A stretch of DNA of 64,000 nt from the NCBI GenBank assembly GCA_038253135.1, contig JBBSHJ010000001.1, positions 50,817 through 114,816 of the forward strand, written 5' to 3'. The DNA is from JBBSHJ01 sp038253135. Its GTDB lineage: Bacteria; Actinomycetota; Actinomycetes; Mycobacteriales; QHCD01. Made by a program: the position numbers and the translations under genes. The notes under the pieces are model-generated. The model saw only the letters and a list, made by a program, of their open reading frames with translations, was not told the DNA's origin and ran no database searches. Shown here one piece after another: positions 51,020 through 59,811 of this stretch (its first letter is position 1; the number at the start of each line of letters is the position of its first letter).

Positions 51020-51382
51020 GTGGATATGTATGTTCACGCGGATCGGGCGGCCGGACAACTCATCCTCACCGCCGCGGGTGTCGTCGGCCCAGCCGCAGCG
51101 AGCGATCTCGCCGAAGCGCTTGAGGTGTTTCAAGCCGCGAGTTTTGCTCAAGTCACGCTCGACCTCACCGCCACCACGGGCTGGACTCAGGCGTGCCTGG
51201 GAATGCTCGTGCAGGCCAACCGAACCATCACAGCAGCCGGCGGACAGCTCACGCTCTCCCGGCCTGCGGGCTGGTACCAGCGCACGGCACAAGGCCGCCT
51301 TGATCGCACCCGCGTCGTGCCCGCCACCACCACCCGCACCGGCGCCTCTGAGCTCGCTGACGCATCGAACCGAGCGGGATAG
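51020..51382 (+). CDS. STAS-domain protein (anti-anti-sigma-like)
   Basis: The 120-residue protein has the STAS core: LILTAAGVVGPAAASDLAEA, AQVTLDLTATTGWTQACLGM, LVQANRTITAAGGQLTL. In classic SpoIIAA-type proteins a D-x-S motif carries the phosphorylated Ser; here the position reads TATTGWTQ, so a Thr could serve or the switch is lost. GGAGG lies six bases before GTG 51020. It follows the GAF-ANTAR gene, which also handles regulatory input, but a kinase partner is not adjacent. Confidence 0.7.
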   Translation: MDMYVHADRAAGQLILTAAGVVGPAAASDLAEALEVFQAASFAQVTLDLTATTGWTQACLGMLVQANRTITAAGGQLTLSRPAGWYQRTAQGRLDRTRVVPATTTRTGASELADASNRAG

Positions 51383-51987
51383 CCCGCCGGCCGGGGCAGG
51401 CGCACGTGAACGCGACTCGGCGTACGATCTGCGGCGTGCCGACGTATTCCTTTGTGTGCCGCGAGTGCGCGTGTGAATTCGACGTACGACGTCCCATGAG
51501 CGAGGCGTCCGCGCCCACGCCCTGCCCTGACGGGCATCACAACACCGCGAAGCTGCTCACCGCTGTCGGCCTGGCCGGTGCGGTCTCCGCTTCGGCCCCG
51601 GCAGCGCCGGGGGCTGGCGGCTGTTGCGGCGGCGCCTGCGGCTGCGGCCGGTAGGGCCTGCCACCCCGATCCGCCCACAGCCGACCGATCAGGGCTCCCG
51701 GTCGCCCAAGGGGACGGCCCTGTGATCGGCACAGCGGGCGTTAGCGCCATTCCCCGTCGGCCATCGGTCCGACGGATCACGTGGCGCACGCTCCACCACC
51801 GGTGCGGTTCGCCCTTGTCGCTCACTATGGCAACCGCGTCGAGATCGTCCTCCCGCGGATATCCTTCGGCGAACCAACCGAGCCGTCCCTTGTGGCGCAT
51901 GACCTCGGCCTCGGCCGGCGTGACCAGCACGAGTCGCACGAGCGACCCGTCAATGGGATCGGCCGAGAGCGCAGGGCATTCGTTCAC
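51187..51987 (-). CDS. uncertain: small conserved-looking protein with doubtful 3' part
   Basis: From GTG 51987, the first 75 codons look genuine: VRLVLVTPAEAEVMRHKGRL, GWFAEGYPREDDLDAVAIVS and KGEPHRWWSVRHVI, with GC-rich third positions. After about 51760 the frame stays open only because of high GC and runs antisense through the FmdB and STAS genes to 51187. I believe the real gene ended early through a frameshift or lost its stop. No family is recognised. Confidence 0.25.
   Translation of the reverse strand: MNECPALSADPIDGSLVRLVLVTPAEAEVMRHKGRLGWFAEGYPREDDLDAVAIVSDKGEPHRWWSVRHVIRRTDGRRGMALTPAVPITGPSPWATGSPDRSAVGGSGWQALPAAAAGAAATAASPRRCRGRSGDRTGQADSGEQLRGVVMPVRAGRGRGRLAHGTSYVEFTRALAAHKGIRRHAADRTPSRVHVRLPRPAGYPARFDASASSEAPVRVVVAGTTRVRSRRPCAVRWYQPAGRESVSCPPAAVMVRLACTSIPRHA
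51436..51654 (+). CDS. FmdB-family zinc-ribbon protein
   Basis: The 72-residue protein has the FmdB CxxC pairs (PTYSFVCRECACEFDVRRPM, then PCPDGHHNTAKLL) and ends with a metal-rich GGCCGGACGCGR. These small proteins are often called regulatory, but their role is unproven. GTG 51436 is preceded by TACGAT at seven bases and has no Shine-Dalgarno sequence, so a leaderless transcript is likely. Confidence 0.87.
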   Translation: MPTYSFVCRECACEFDVRRPMSEASAPTPCPDGHHNTAKLLTAVGLAGAVSASAPAAPGAGGCCGGACGCGR

Positions 51988-52003
51988 ACTCCATCAGCTC
52001 CGA

Positions 52004-55000
52004 TCAGGACGGTCCGACGACCTGCACGACGGCCCGGCTGGGGGCGAGGAAGAGCAGGGTCGTGTGCACCTCGCCGCCGGTGGCGCGGGACAGCGCCCGG
52101 CGGTAGGCGTCCATCTGGGGCCGGTAATAGGCGACCCGCGCATCAAGGGCACCGGCCGGAATCGCGTCGGTCTTGTAGTCGATGATGCTCAGCGACCCGC
52201 CATCCTCGCGGTAGACCAGGTCGACATATCCCTCGAGTACGACGCCGCCGGCCTCGACCGTGGCGACGTAGGTCTCGCGCCAGTGCTCGCGGGCGGCCGC
52301 GCGTCGTACCGGCTCCGCATCCAGCGCCGAGCGCGCCAGCGCGGTCACGAGCCCGGCCTGATCGCTCACGCCCTCGGCCACCGCCTGGGCCGCCACCGCG
52401 TCCTCGAGCCCGGCACCGGAGGCGAGATCGACGGCCTGGAGCACGCCGTGGACGGCGCGGCCGACGGCCGAGCCATAGCGGCCCTTCGACCACGACGGCA
52501 GCTCGAGATCACGCGCGCCCTTGGCCGATCCGGGCTCGGCGGCGCCGGGATCGAGGATGACGTCGGGTTCGGTCCCCTCCAACCCCGAGGCCGTCACGGC
52601 CGGTACGGCGCGGCTGCGCGCCCTGGCGGCCTCGACACCGGCGAGCCACTGCGCGTAGTCCGGCGGCGGGGCGACTCCCGGCCGCATGACAGCCGGTGCC
52701 GCACCCGGCGTACCGGCGAAGGCCACCGCCCCGGCCGACGCACCGCCGGCGTCGGCGATCACGCGGGCGGCCGTCGGTTTACCCGATGCGGCGCGGTGCA
52801 GCGAGATGAGGAGGTGATCACGCGCGCGCGTCGCCGCGACATAGAGCAGCCGCAGCCGCTCGAGCTTGTCCATCTGCTCATCCACCGGCACGACCGCCTC
52901 GAAATCGCCGGTCTGGATTGTCTTGGTCAGCCGGACTGCATAGCCACCATCGTCCGGCCAGAGAATGGACACACCAGCGGGACTGCGGAATTGCGCGGTC
53001 ATTCCTGACAGGATCACGATCGGGAATTCGAGCCCCTTGGCCGCGTGCACGGTCATCACCCGGACCGAGTCGACGTCGGTTTCCGGCAGCACGGATTCGG
53101 CGACCCGCGTGACCTCCTGGCCCTGGTGCGCGGCCCACGCGAGGTAAGACCGCAATCCGCCGGGCGAGACCTCGGACCATGCTCGCGCCTGGTCGACGAC
53201 GAAGCGCAACCGCCGCCAGGCGTCCCTCGCCCGCGGCCCGGTCGCAGCAATCTCGAACATTCGCCGGTCGGCGATGATCGTGCCCAGCACCTCGCTCGGC
53301 GTCGACCACCGAGCGGTGAAATACAGTTGCCGCAGGTAGCGCAGCGCCCTGCCGACCGGACCGATGGCGAGCGGATCCGCGTCGTCCAGCTCGGCGAATA
53401 TCGAGAACCGGCCGCCGGCGTGCCTCCAACGCCACAGGTCGTCATCGCCGCAGCCGAACAGCGGCGAGCGCAGCGCCGTCACGAGCGACAGACCGTCGCT
53501 GGTGTCGGCGATCGCGCGGGCACCCGCCAGCAGGTCGCGCACCTCGGACGCCTGGTAGACCAGCGAACTGGCCTCGGCCCGGTAATCGATGCGGGCCGCG
53601 TCGAGGGCCTCCTCGAGAAAGCGCAGCGAGGTGCGCGCCGGCACCAAGACGGCGATGTCGCTGCTGCGGGCGGCGCGCCAGGTGCCTGACCGCTCGTCGA
53701 AGACCTGCCATTCACGGTCGAGCGCCTCGCGAATCGCCGCCGCGACGTCGGCGGCCTCACGCTCGCGCAGCGTCGATGCGGCGGCGCGCGGCAGGTCGGT
53801 GTGTGCCGGCGCGCCCAGCACAGTGACCGGCGCCCCTGTCCCCGTCGAGTCGCGGACCGGGGACAGCGGGACGTAGTTGGGTTGGCCGTCCTCGACCGGC
53901 TGGATCAGCTGCCCGAAGACCGAATTGACCCATCGGAGGATGGGCGGCACCGTCCGGAAGTTGCTCGTCAGCCCGACCGATTCGCCGATGCACCGCTCCG
54001 CCTCCAGATAGGTCTGCATGCTGGCCCGGCGAAAGCGGTAGATCGACTGCTTGGCGTCACCGACGACGAAGAGCCGGCCGGGCGGGATTTCGATGTCCGG
54101 CCATTCGTCGGCATCGGCCCCGGCGCCGCCGCAGATCCGGGCGGCCAGCTCGATCTGGATCGGATCGGTGTCCTGGAATTCGTCGAGCAGGATCCGCTGG
54201 TAATCCTCGTGCAATGCGGCCCGCACATCGTTGTCCCGACGCAGCAGATCGCGGGCGAGGACCAGCAGATCGTGGAATTCCAGCTGCCCGTCCCGGCGAC
54301 GCCGCTCGGCTGCGTCGAGCACCCGCTCGGCGAGCCAGCGGGTGATCAGCCGCAGGCACTGGTCGAGCACGCCGGCGATATGGGCGCGGCCGTCCTCGAG
54401 CAACTGATTCGCTGCCGTCCTGACCTCGTCGACCGGGCGCTGCCAGTTGCCCTTACGGCCGTAGCTAAATTTGATCAGGCCGATGTCGGAAAGGACCTGC
54501 AGCTGCGTCTCGAGGTCGGGCGCGGCGGCCAGCAACGTGACGAGCTCGGCCAGCCGGCCGAACGGCTCCAGCAGCCGGTCGCTCGGATCGGTGCAGAGAT
54601 CGTGCAGCGCCACGACCCGCGTCGCGTGGTCGAGGAACGCGGTGATATCCGGATGGGCGAGCGTCGGCGCCGGCCCGACGAGGACCCGATCGCCGATGAG
54701 GTCCCAGTCCTTGCCGAGCAGGATCGCCAGTGACCGCACCTGCGTGAGCTGCATGCCCAGCGCCAGGCCGAGCAGCACCGGTGTGGCGATCGCGTCGTCG
54801 TCGAGCAGTTCCCGCTGCAATTCGGACCAGCGCTGCTCGAACGCCACCGAGGAGCCGACCTCGTCGAGCACGTCGATGATCGGAGGCAGGCCGGCCTCGA
54901 TCGGGTGCTCGGTGAGGATGCGCTGGGCGAAGGAATGCAACGTGCCGACGGCCGCGCCGTCGAGGTCATCGAGAGCCCGGTTGGCCAGTGATGCGTCGGG

Positions 55001-55273
55001 GGCCGACGGTACGCCGTCCCCGCGCCGCTCCTCGCGCTGGGCGGCCTCGAATCGCGCGCGCAGCAGGTCCCGGAGCTCGGCGCCGGCCTTCTCGGTGAAA
55101 GTGACGGCGGCGATGTTCTGCAGCCGGACGTGATCACGCAGGACGAGGGCCGTGACGCGATCGACGAGGGCGGAGGTCTTGCCCGAACCCGCCCCCGCAT
55201 TGACAAAGAGGGTCGCGCTCGTGTCGTTGGTGATCCGGTCACGCACTGCCTGATCGGTGAGCCGCGCGGTCAT
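52004..55273 (-). CDS. UvrD-type helicase-nuclease (AddA-like subunit)
   Basis: The 1089-residue protein is a superfamily-1 helicase with Walker A FVNAGAGSGKTSALV, motif Ia AAVTFTEKAGAELRD, Walker B LLDEFQDTDPIQ, motif III VGDAKQSIYRFRRA, motif IV LTSNFRTV, motif V VMTVHAAKGLEFPIV and motif VI YVAATRARD. The last 150 residues form a PD-(D/E)XK nuclease (YVDLVYREDGGSLSIIDYKT). This layout is that of AddA/RecB, which resect double-strand breaks before RecA loading. ATG 55273 overlaps the stop of the AddB-like gene. Confidence 0.9.
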   Translation of the reverse strand: MTARLTDQAVRDRITNDTSATLFVNAGAGSGKTSALVDRVTALVLRDHVRLQNIAAVTFTEKAGAELRDLLRARFEAAQREERRGDGVPSAPDASLANRALDDLDGAAVGTLHSFAQRILTEHPIEAGLPPIIDVLDEVGSSVAFEQRWSELQRELLDDDAIATPVLLGLALGMQLTQVRSLAILLGKDWDLIGDRVLVGPAPTLAHPDITAFLDHATRVVALHDLCTDPSDRLLEPFGRLAELVTLLAAAPDLETQLQVLSDIGLIKFSYGRKGNWQRPVDEVRTAANQLLEDGRAHIAGVLDQCLRLITRWLAERVLDAAERRRRDGQLEFHDLLVLARDLLRRDNDVRAALHEDYQRILLDEFQDTDPIQIELAARICGGAGADADEWPDIEIPPGRLFVVGDAKQSIYRFRRASMQTYLEAERCIGESVGLTSNFRTVPPILRWVNSVFGQLIQPVEDGQPNYVPLSPVRDSTGTGAPVTVLGAPAHTDLPRAAASTLREREAADVAAAIREALDREWQVFDERSGTWRAARSSDIAVLVPARTSLRFLEEALDAARIDYRAEASSLVYQASEVRDLLAGARAIADTSDGLSLVTALRSPLFGCGDDDLWRWRHAGGRFSIFAELDDADPLAIGPVGRALRYLRQLYFTARWSTPSEVLGTIIADRRMFEIAATGPRARDAWRRLRFVVDQARAWSEVSPGGLRSYLAWAAHQGQEVTRVAESVLPETDVDSVRVMTVHAAKGLEFPIVILSGMTAQFRSPAGVSILWPDDGGYAVRLTKTIQTGDFEAVVPVDEQMDKLERLRLLYVAATRARDHLLISLHRAASGKPTAARVIADAGGASAGAVAFAGTPGAAPAVMRPGVAPPPDYAQWLAGVEAARARSRAVPAVTASGLEGTEPDVILDPGAAEPGSAKGARDLELPSWSKGRYGSAVGRAVHGVLQAVDLASGAGLEDAVAAQAVAEGVSDQAGLVTALARSALDAEPVRRAAAREHWRETYVATVEAGGVVLEGYVDLVYREDGGSLSIIDYKTDAIPAGALDARVAYYRPQMDAYRRALSRATGGEVHTTLLFLAPSRAVVQVVGPS

Positions 55274-58200
55274 CGTGCGCTCGCGGGCGCGGCGGAATCA
55301 ACCAGTGCGACGTAGTCCCGCAAACCCGGATCGAGGCGTTTGCGCTCCCACCTCTCGCGAACGGCGGCGTGGCCGATGCCGTCGGGGTTGCAGTAATTGC
55401 ATTGCACCCACAGAAAGTCGGGCTCATCCGGCGCCCGAAGCGGAAACACACCGGCCGTGATCGATGTGACGAGGACACCGAGGGTCCTCGCGTATTCCCG
55501 CTCGACGTCATCGGTGAGATCGACGGTTATCCGGCGTAGGCCGCGGCGGACGAACCAGTAGCTGGCCTGCACGTCTGTCGCGCGATGGCCGTATTTCTCC
55601 CTCGCTGCGTAGGCGTAGACCGGGAGCTGCAGCTTGCTGCCGCGGACCAGGGGATCGTCCTTGCTGATGCCTTTGAAATTCCGGTCGCTGCCGGTCTTGA
55701 TGTCGGTGACGTAAATCGTGCCGTCGGCACCGATGTCGACCTTGTCGGCACTCCCCCGCATGCGGATCCGGCCACCGGGCACGGCGATCTCGACGGGCGG
55801 CTGGCCCTTGCCGCCGAACGGCATCTCGCTGGCGAGCACCTTGGCGCGGTGATCGGCCCGCCAGGCGTCGTCGTCGTCGAGCATGTCCGTGGCCACCCGC
55901 AGGATTCGCAGCTGCTCGCGCTCCCACAGCCGGGGATGTCCGGTGCGGCCGCGGCGCTCGTATTCGGCGGCCTTGTCCTGCATGATCGCGATAAGCCTGA
56001 CCCGTTGCTCTCCGCTCCACCGCGCGCCGAAATCCGGGAGGTCACCGCCACTCTCTTCCACCAGCGCGGCAAAGCTCTCGTGCACGAGATTTCCGATCGT
56101 CAGCGGCGAGATGGTGATGAGATCCTCGGGCTGCTCGATCGGGCGCACGCCCAGCAGGCGCTCGACAAAATAGGAGTGCGGGCACTCGGCATAGCTCTCG
56201 AGCGTCGTCGGCGCGACGACCAGCTCACCGGCGGCATAGTCGGGCAGCCCAGCGAGGGCGCCGACTCTGCCGTCGTAACGCGTGAAGGTATCGCTGGCCC
56301 GGGCTCGGATCATCGCGACGCCGCTGATGATGGCGGCATCGTCGAGCCGGCCCCGCGCCACGATTTCGCGGGTGCGCCATTCCTGCTCGGTGGCGAGCCG
56401 GCCGGTGCGGACGAGCTCACCGGCGTACGACGCCGCCGTCGTGAGCGCATCGCCGCAGGCCGCTTGCTCCCATTGCGTCGCGGGCAGCGTCCGATCTCCG
56501 GCCAGCTCCCGCAAGCTCGGCAGCAGCCAGCGACTCGGCAGCCTCCTGGTCGACCGGCGCAGGTCCCCGCGCGGGAACGCCGCGACCGACCGGGGTGCGG
56601 CGGCGAACGCGGCGAGCAGGTGGCGGTATCTCGTGTGCAGCCGCTCGCGGGCGTCGGGGAGCTCGCCGCCCGACGCGGCGCGGGCGCGGTCGGGCAGCAA
56701 CGCGTCGGGCTGCACCCGGGCCGGGTAGAGATCCTCGGAAAGCCCGATGACGTAGACGATATCCAGGTCGAGGCCGATCGCCGCCGACATGGGCGCGACC
56801 AGGACGCCCTCGCCGAAACGGCCGACGCGCGGCCGGCTGCCGGCCAGCTCCACGGCCAGGACGTCGCGCAGCGCGGCGAAGGACGCCGAGGGTTCGACGG
56901 CATCGAGCTGCTCGAGCGAGCGCAACACCAGGACGAGCGTCGCCGCGGCGTACTGCTCCTCGATCGGCAGCCGCGTCATTTCCGCCGGCGGCCCGACCAG
57001 CGACGTGAACAGCGACAGGCACCAGGCCGCGAGGTCACGCCATGTCCTCAGGCCCGCCGCCCGCTGCAGTTCCGCGCGCAGCCGGCCGGCGAAATCGCGC
57101 AGCCGGTCGGCCTCGGCGGCCCGCCGCTCGCTGCGCGCGATCAGTCCCGAGCGCGGCTCGGCGCTCGTTGCCTCCTCGGCGGCCCGGGCCCGGAGGTCGT
57201 CGCCGAAGTGGCCGAGTCGATCCAGCCAGTCGTCGCCGGACACAACGCCGGCCTCACGGGACAGGCGCTCCCAGGCCGAGACCGGAATGCGCTGACCGGT
57301 GAAATCCCTGGTCGGCGCGTTGGTGACGGCGCGGAAGAGATCGGCGCGCGGAAGATCGTGCTCGTGCAGGGCGAGCACTTCGAGCAGGATGCGGGCGACC
57401 GCCCGCTCCTCGGCGGTGCGCACCCCGGCGCCGTTGATGGTGATCCCGGCGGCGGCGAGCTGTTCGTGCAACAGGCGGGCGTAGGGCGTCGCCGCGGCGT
57501 AGAGGACGGCGATCCGGTGTGCCGGCGCGGTTTTCAGCGAGTCCACCACATCGCGTACGACGCAGCGCACCTCGTCGTCCGAGTCGGAGGCGTTGATGAC
57601 CTGATCCGCGGTGGCGACGGGAGGTCGCTCGGCGGCGCTACGCCGGCCGGGGCCACCGGCGCCGAGCCGGTCGAGCGTCCGATGGACCGCCCCGTCCGCG
57701 CGCGCGGTGCCGGTCAGTGCCGCGATCACGGTCAGATCGGCCGCGCCGGCGAGTGCCTCCACGTAACTGGTCTCCGCCCGCGTCAGCAGCTGGGGCAGGT
57801 AGAGCACAACCTGCCCCGGCCCAGCAGCGCCGGCCCGCTCGGCAGCGATCGAGAGCAGGTCGGTGCCGTCGTACCAGCCCCCCTCGATCCTGCGGACGAC
57901 CGCTTCGTGCATCGTGACCAGCTGGCCGGTGACCGGCGACGCGGAGGCGACCTCGGCCCGCGCACGCGTGGTGAGATCGCGCAACGCGACGTGCGCGTCT
58001 GCGAGCGCGCGGACCGTGGCCGGATGCTCGGCGATATCGGCGAACCGGCCCGGATCCTCGGCCAGCGCGCCGCGCCACGCGGCGGCGAGCACGGCCCGCA
58101 CCGCCGGCCGGCGCGGCGCGAGCGCGGGCGCGGCCGCCCGCTCGGCCAGCCGGGCGATCGTGGTGACGTCGATGCCCGCGATGCCGCGGCGGGTGTTCGT

Positions 58201-58362
58201 ACCGCCGGCGAGATGCCGGCGTGCCACGATCCCGGCGATGTTGTTCGGCGCGAGAATGGTCACCGGTGCCATCGGATCGGATGCCTTGGCCTCCGCGACG
58301 ACCGCGCGCAGCGCGTCGAGAGCGGCAGCACCGTAGGCCGTCGTCACCAGCCTGACCGTCAC
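55270..58362 (-). CDS. AddB-like subunit: inactivated helicase fold with PD-(D/E)XK nuclease
   Basis: The 1030-residue protein has a degenerate helicase start: the Walker A position reads VTILAPNNIAGIVARR without GKT. A C-terminal nuclease follows, with LVVAPTTLESYAECPHSYFV, the catalytic SADKVDIGADGTIYVTDIKT, and FLWVQCNYCNPDG. AddB proteins usually bind a [4Fe-4S] cluster through one Cys before and three after the nuclease core; here one before and only two after are visible. GTG 58362 follows GGGAGGG; an ATG at 58383 is possible. It forms a coupled operon with the AddA-like gene for break repair. Confidence 0.87.
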   Translation of the reverse strand: MTVRLVTTAYGAAALDALRAVVAEAKASDPMAPVTILAPNNIAGIVARRHLAGGTNTRRGIAGIDVTTIARLAERAAAPALAPRRPAVRAVLAAAWRGALAEDPGRFADIAEHPATVRALADAHVALRDLTTRARAEVASASPVTGQLVTMHEAVVRRIEGGWYDGTDLLSIAAERAGAAGPGQVVLYLPQLLTRAETSYVEALAGAADLTVIAALTGTARADGAVHRTLDRLGAGGPGRRSAAERPPVATADQVINASDSDDEVRCVVRDVVDSLKTAPAHRIAVLYAAATPYARLLHEQLAAAGITINGAGVRTAEERAVARILLEVLALHEHDLPRADLFRAVTNAPTRDFTGQRIPVSAWERLSREAGVVSGDDWLDRLGHFGDDLRARAAEEATSAEPRSGLIARSERRAAEADRLRDFAGRLRAELQRAAGLRTWRDLAAWCLSLFTSLVGPPAEMTRLPIEEQYAAATLVLVLRSLEQLDAVEPSASFAALRDVLAVELAGSRPRVGRFGEGVLVAPMSAAIGLDLDIVYVIGLSEDLYPARVQPDALLPDRARAASGGELPDARERLHTRYRHLLAAFAAAPRSVAAFPRGDLRRSTRRLPSRWLLPSLRELAGDRTLPATQWEQAACGDALTTAASYAGELVRTGRLATEQEWRTREIVARGRLDDAAIISGVAMIRARASDTFTRYDGRVGALAGLPDYAAGELVVAPTTLESYAECPHSYFVERLLGVRPIEQPEDLITISPLTIGNLVHESFAALVEESGGDLPDFGARWSGEQRVRLIAIMQDKAAEYERRGRTGHPRLWEREQLRILRVATDMLDDDDAWRADHRAKVLASEMPFGGKGQPPVEIAVPGGRIRMRGSADKVDIGADGTIYVTDIKTGSDRNFKGISKDDPLVRGSKLQLPVYAYAAREKYGHRATDVQASYWFVRRGLRRITVDLTDDVEREYARTLGVLVTSITAGVFPLRAPDEPDFLWVQCNYCNPDGIGHAAVRERWERKRLDPGLRDYVALVDSAAPASAR

Positions 58363-58492
58363 ACGTCCCTCCCAGACCGCCATCCCAGCACGGCCGGCGT
58401 CCCCTGACCAGCGGCGTCATCTCGCGCAATTCCGCCCGGAACGTCTCCGCTGCGGGGCACAATGGCGGCGTTGTGCCTGAGGGGAGCGAGGG

Positions 58493-58639
58493 ATGCAGCA
58501 GGACGAGAGCCTCGCCCTGCCGCACGCTGCGCCGAGCCTCACCGTTTCGGACGGGACCGACGGCTCGTGGCGGCATGCCGGCGCCGGCGGCAACGTGAGC
58601 CTCTTCGGCAACGGTGACGCGCGACGATTCGCCAGCTGA
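58493..58639 (+). CDS. possible 48-residue small protein
   Basis: A short frame (MQQDESLALPHAAPSLTVSD, then GSWRHAGAGGNVSLFGNGDA and RRFAS) starts at ATG 58493 with the strong site GAGGGGAGCGAGGG just upstream. It fills the gap between the divergent AddB-like gene and the convergent ECF41 gene. No family is recognised and no signal peptide is seen; the Gly/Asn-rich end might form a beta-hairpin. Confidence 0.4.
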   Translation: MQQDESLALPHAAPSLTVSDGTDGSWRHAGAGGNVSLFGNGDARRFAS

Positions 58640-58656
58640 CGCGGCTCCGCTAGCAG

Positions 58657-59595
58657 CTAGCGAGCCTCCGGCACCCGATCGTTCCCGCGAAGAAACGCCG
58701 GCCAGCCATCCAAGTCCCAGCCATCCAAGTCAAGGTGCGGCAGCTTGCCCGGGTCGAAGACCACGTCGATCGTCGTGATGCGTCCGTCCGCGACGGTGAT
58801 TCCGGCGACGGCGACGAGGCCGGCGCGGGTCCGGGTGATGATGCCCGCCGCGCCGTTGACCAGCGCCGGATGGCAGTGCTTGGCGAATTTGGTGCCCTGC
58901 GTGGCGGTGTACCGCGCGACCTTGTCCGCACCCGTGAGGAGCACGGGCGCCCGGCGCTTCGCCACCCCGTTGTCGGCCCGGAAGACGACGTCCGGATCGA
59001 GTACGGCGAGTAGCGCGTCGAAGTCCCCCGCGCGGGTCGCGGCGAGGAAGGCCGCGACGACCTCCCGCTGCCGTCCGAGATCTCGGTCGGGCTCGACCGG
59101 TGCGCCGCGGACGCGCCGGCGGGCGCGACTGGCCAGCTGCCGCGCCGCCGCAGGCGTCCGGTCGATCAGGGGCGCGATGTCGTCGAACGGGACACCGAAG
59201 GTGTCGTGCAGCACGAAGGCCAGCCGCTCGGCCGGCGTGAGCGTCTCCAGCACGACCAGCAGCGCGAGCCCGACCGAGTCGGCGAGGAGGGCCTGCTGCT
59301 CAGGGTCGACCTGCTCGTGGAGGCTGACCACCGGCTCCGGCAACCAGCTGCCGACGAGATCCTCGCGCCGCGATCGCCGAGCCCGCAGGATGTCGATGCA
59401 CACCCGCCCGACCACGGTGGTGAGCCAGCCCCGGACGTTGCCGATCGAGTCGTCGCCGGATCCGTTCAGGCGCAGCCACGCCTCCTGCACCGCATCGTCC
59501 GCCTCGCTGACGGAGCCGAGCATCCGATAGGCGACCGCCCGCAAATGTGGGCGATGATGCTCGAACTCTCCTGGCGGCCAGGCGTGCTCGCTCAA
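58657..59595 (-). CDS. ECF41-type RNA polymerase sigma factor (SigJ-like) with SnoaL-like extension
   Basis: The 312-residue protein has sigma region 2 (FEHHRPHLRAVAYRMLGSVS, EADDAVQEAWLRL), the ECF41-specific linker WLPEP, region 4 (LTPAERLAFVLHDTFGVPFD, TPAAARQLASRARRRV) and a SnoaL-like C-terminal domain of about 110 residues that modulates activity in place of an anti-sigma factor. The C-terminal marker NPDKL appears as DPGKL, and DGGGK as DNGVAK. TTG 59595 is preceded by GGGACAGGA and begins the family-like SEHAWPPGEFEHHRP. A matching ECF41 promoter lies 38 bases upstream, so it is autoregulated. Confidence 0.9.
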   Translation of the reverse strand: MSEHAWPPGEFEHHRPHLRAVAYRMLGSVSEADDAVQEAWLRLNGSGDDSIGNVRGWLTTVVGRVCIDILRARRSRREDLVGSWLPEPVVSLHEQVDPEQQALLADSVGLALLVVLETLTPAERLAFVLHDTFGVPFDDIAPLIDRTPAAARQLASRARRRVRGAPVEPDRDLGRQREVVAAFLAATRAGDFDALLAVLDPDVVFRADNGVAKRRAPVLLTGADKVARYTATQGTKFAKHCHPALVNGAAGIITRTRAGLVAVAGITVADGRITTIDVVFDPGKLPHLDLDGWDLDGWPAFLRGNDRVPEAR

Positions 59596-59632
59596 TGGTC
59601 CTGTCCCTTCCTCGACGGCTCCTTGCCGATAT

Positions 59633-59659
59633 GACGGATCGCGCGCCGATCGTGTGACA
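59633..59659 (-). promoter_or_regulatory. ECF41 consensus promoter of the sigma gene
   Basis: On the minus strand TGTCACA (59659-59653) is followed by 16 bases and CGTC (59636-59633), exactly the promoter signature described for ECF41 sigma factors. The sigma gene starts 38 bases further on, which leaves room for a short leader with its ribosome site. This implies positive autoregulation. Confidence 0.8.
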
Positions 59660-59715
59660 CCGATCGCAATTCCCTGCCCGATCCCGCCTGTCCGCCGTCC
59701 GCGACCTACCGCCGC

Positions 59716-59742
59716 CGTCACATTGTGCTGCGGCGCCCCGTC
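59716..59742 (+). promoter_or_regulatory. ECF41-type promoter of the DHA2 exporter-hemerythrin operon
   Basis: CGTCACA (59716-59722), a 16-base spacer and CGTC (59739-59742) differ from the ECF41 consensus at one position. The exporter start is 70 bases downstream. It points away from the sigma gene, so one factor can drive both directions. Confidence 0.72.
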
Positions 59743-59811
59743 CTATGAATAGCGGCCGAGCACGGTCGCGATCATCGGCCCCCCAAGGGCCAGCCCGCAG
59801 GAAGGTACCTC

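Noticed and set aside
55585..58407. A 940-residue plus-strand open frame opposite the AddB-like gene
   Set aside because: The minus-strand product has recognisable nuclease motifs and normal composition. The plus-strand translation is Arg/Gly/Asp-rich without any motif.
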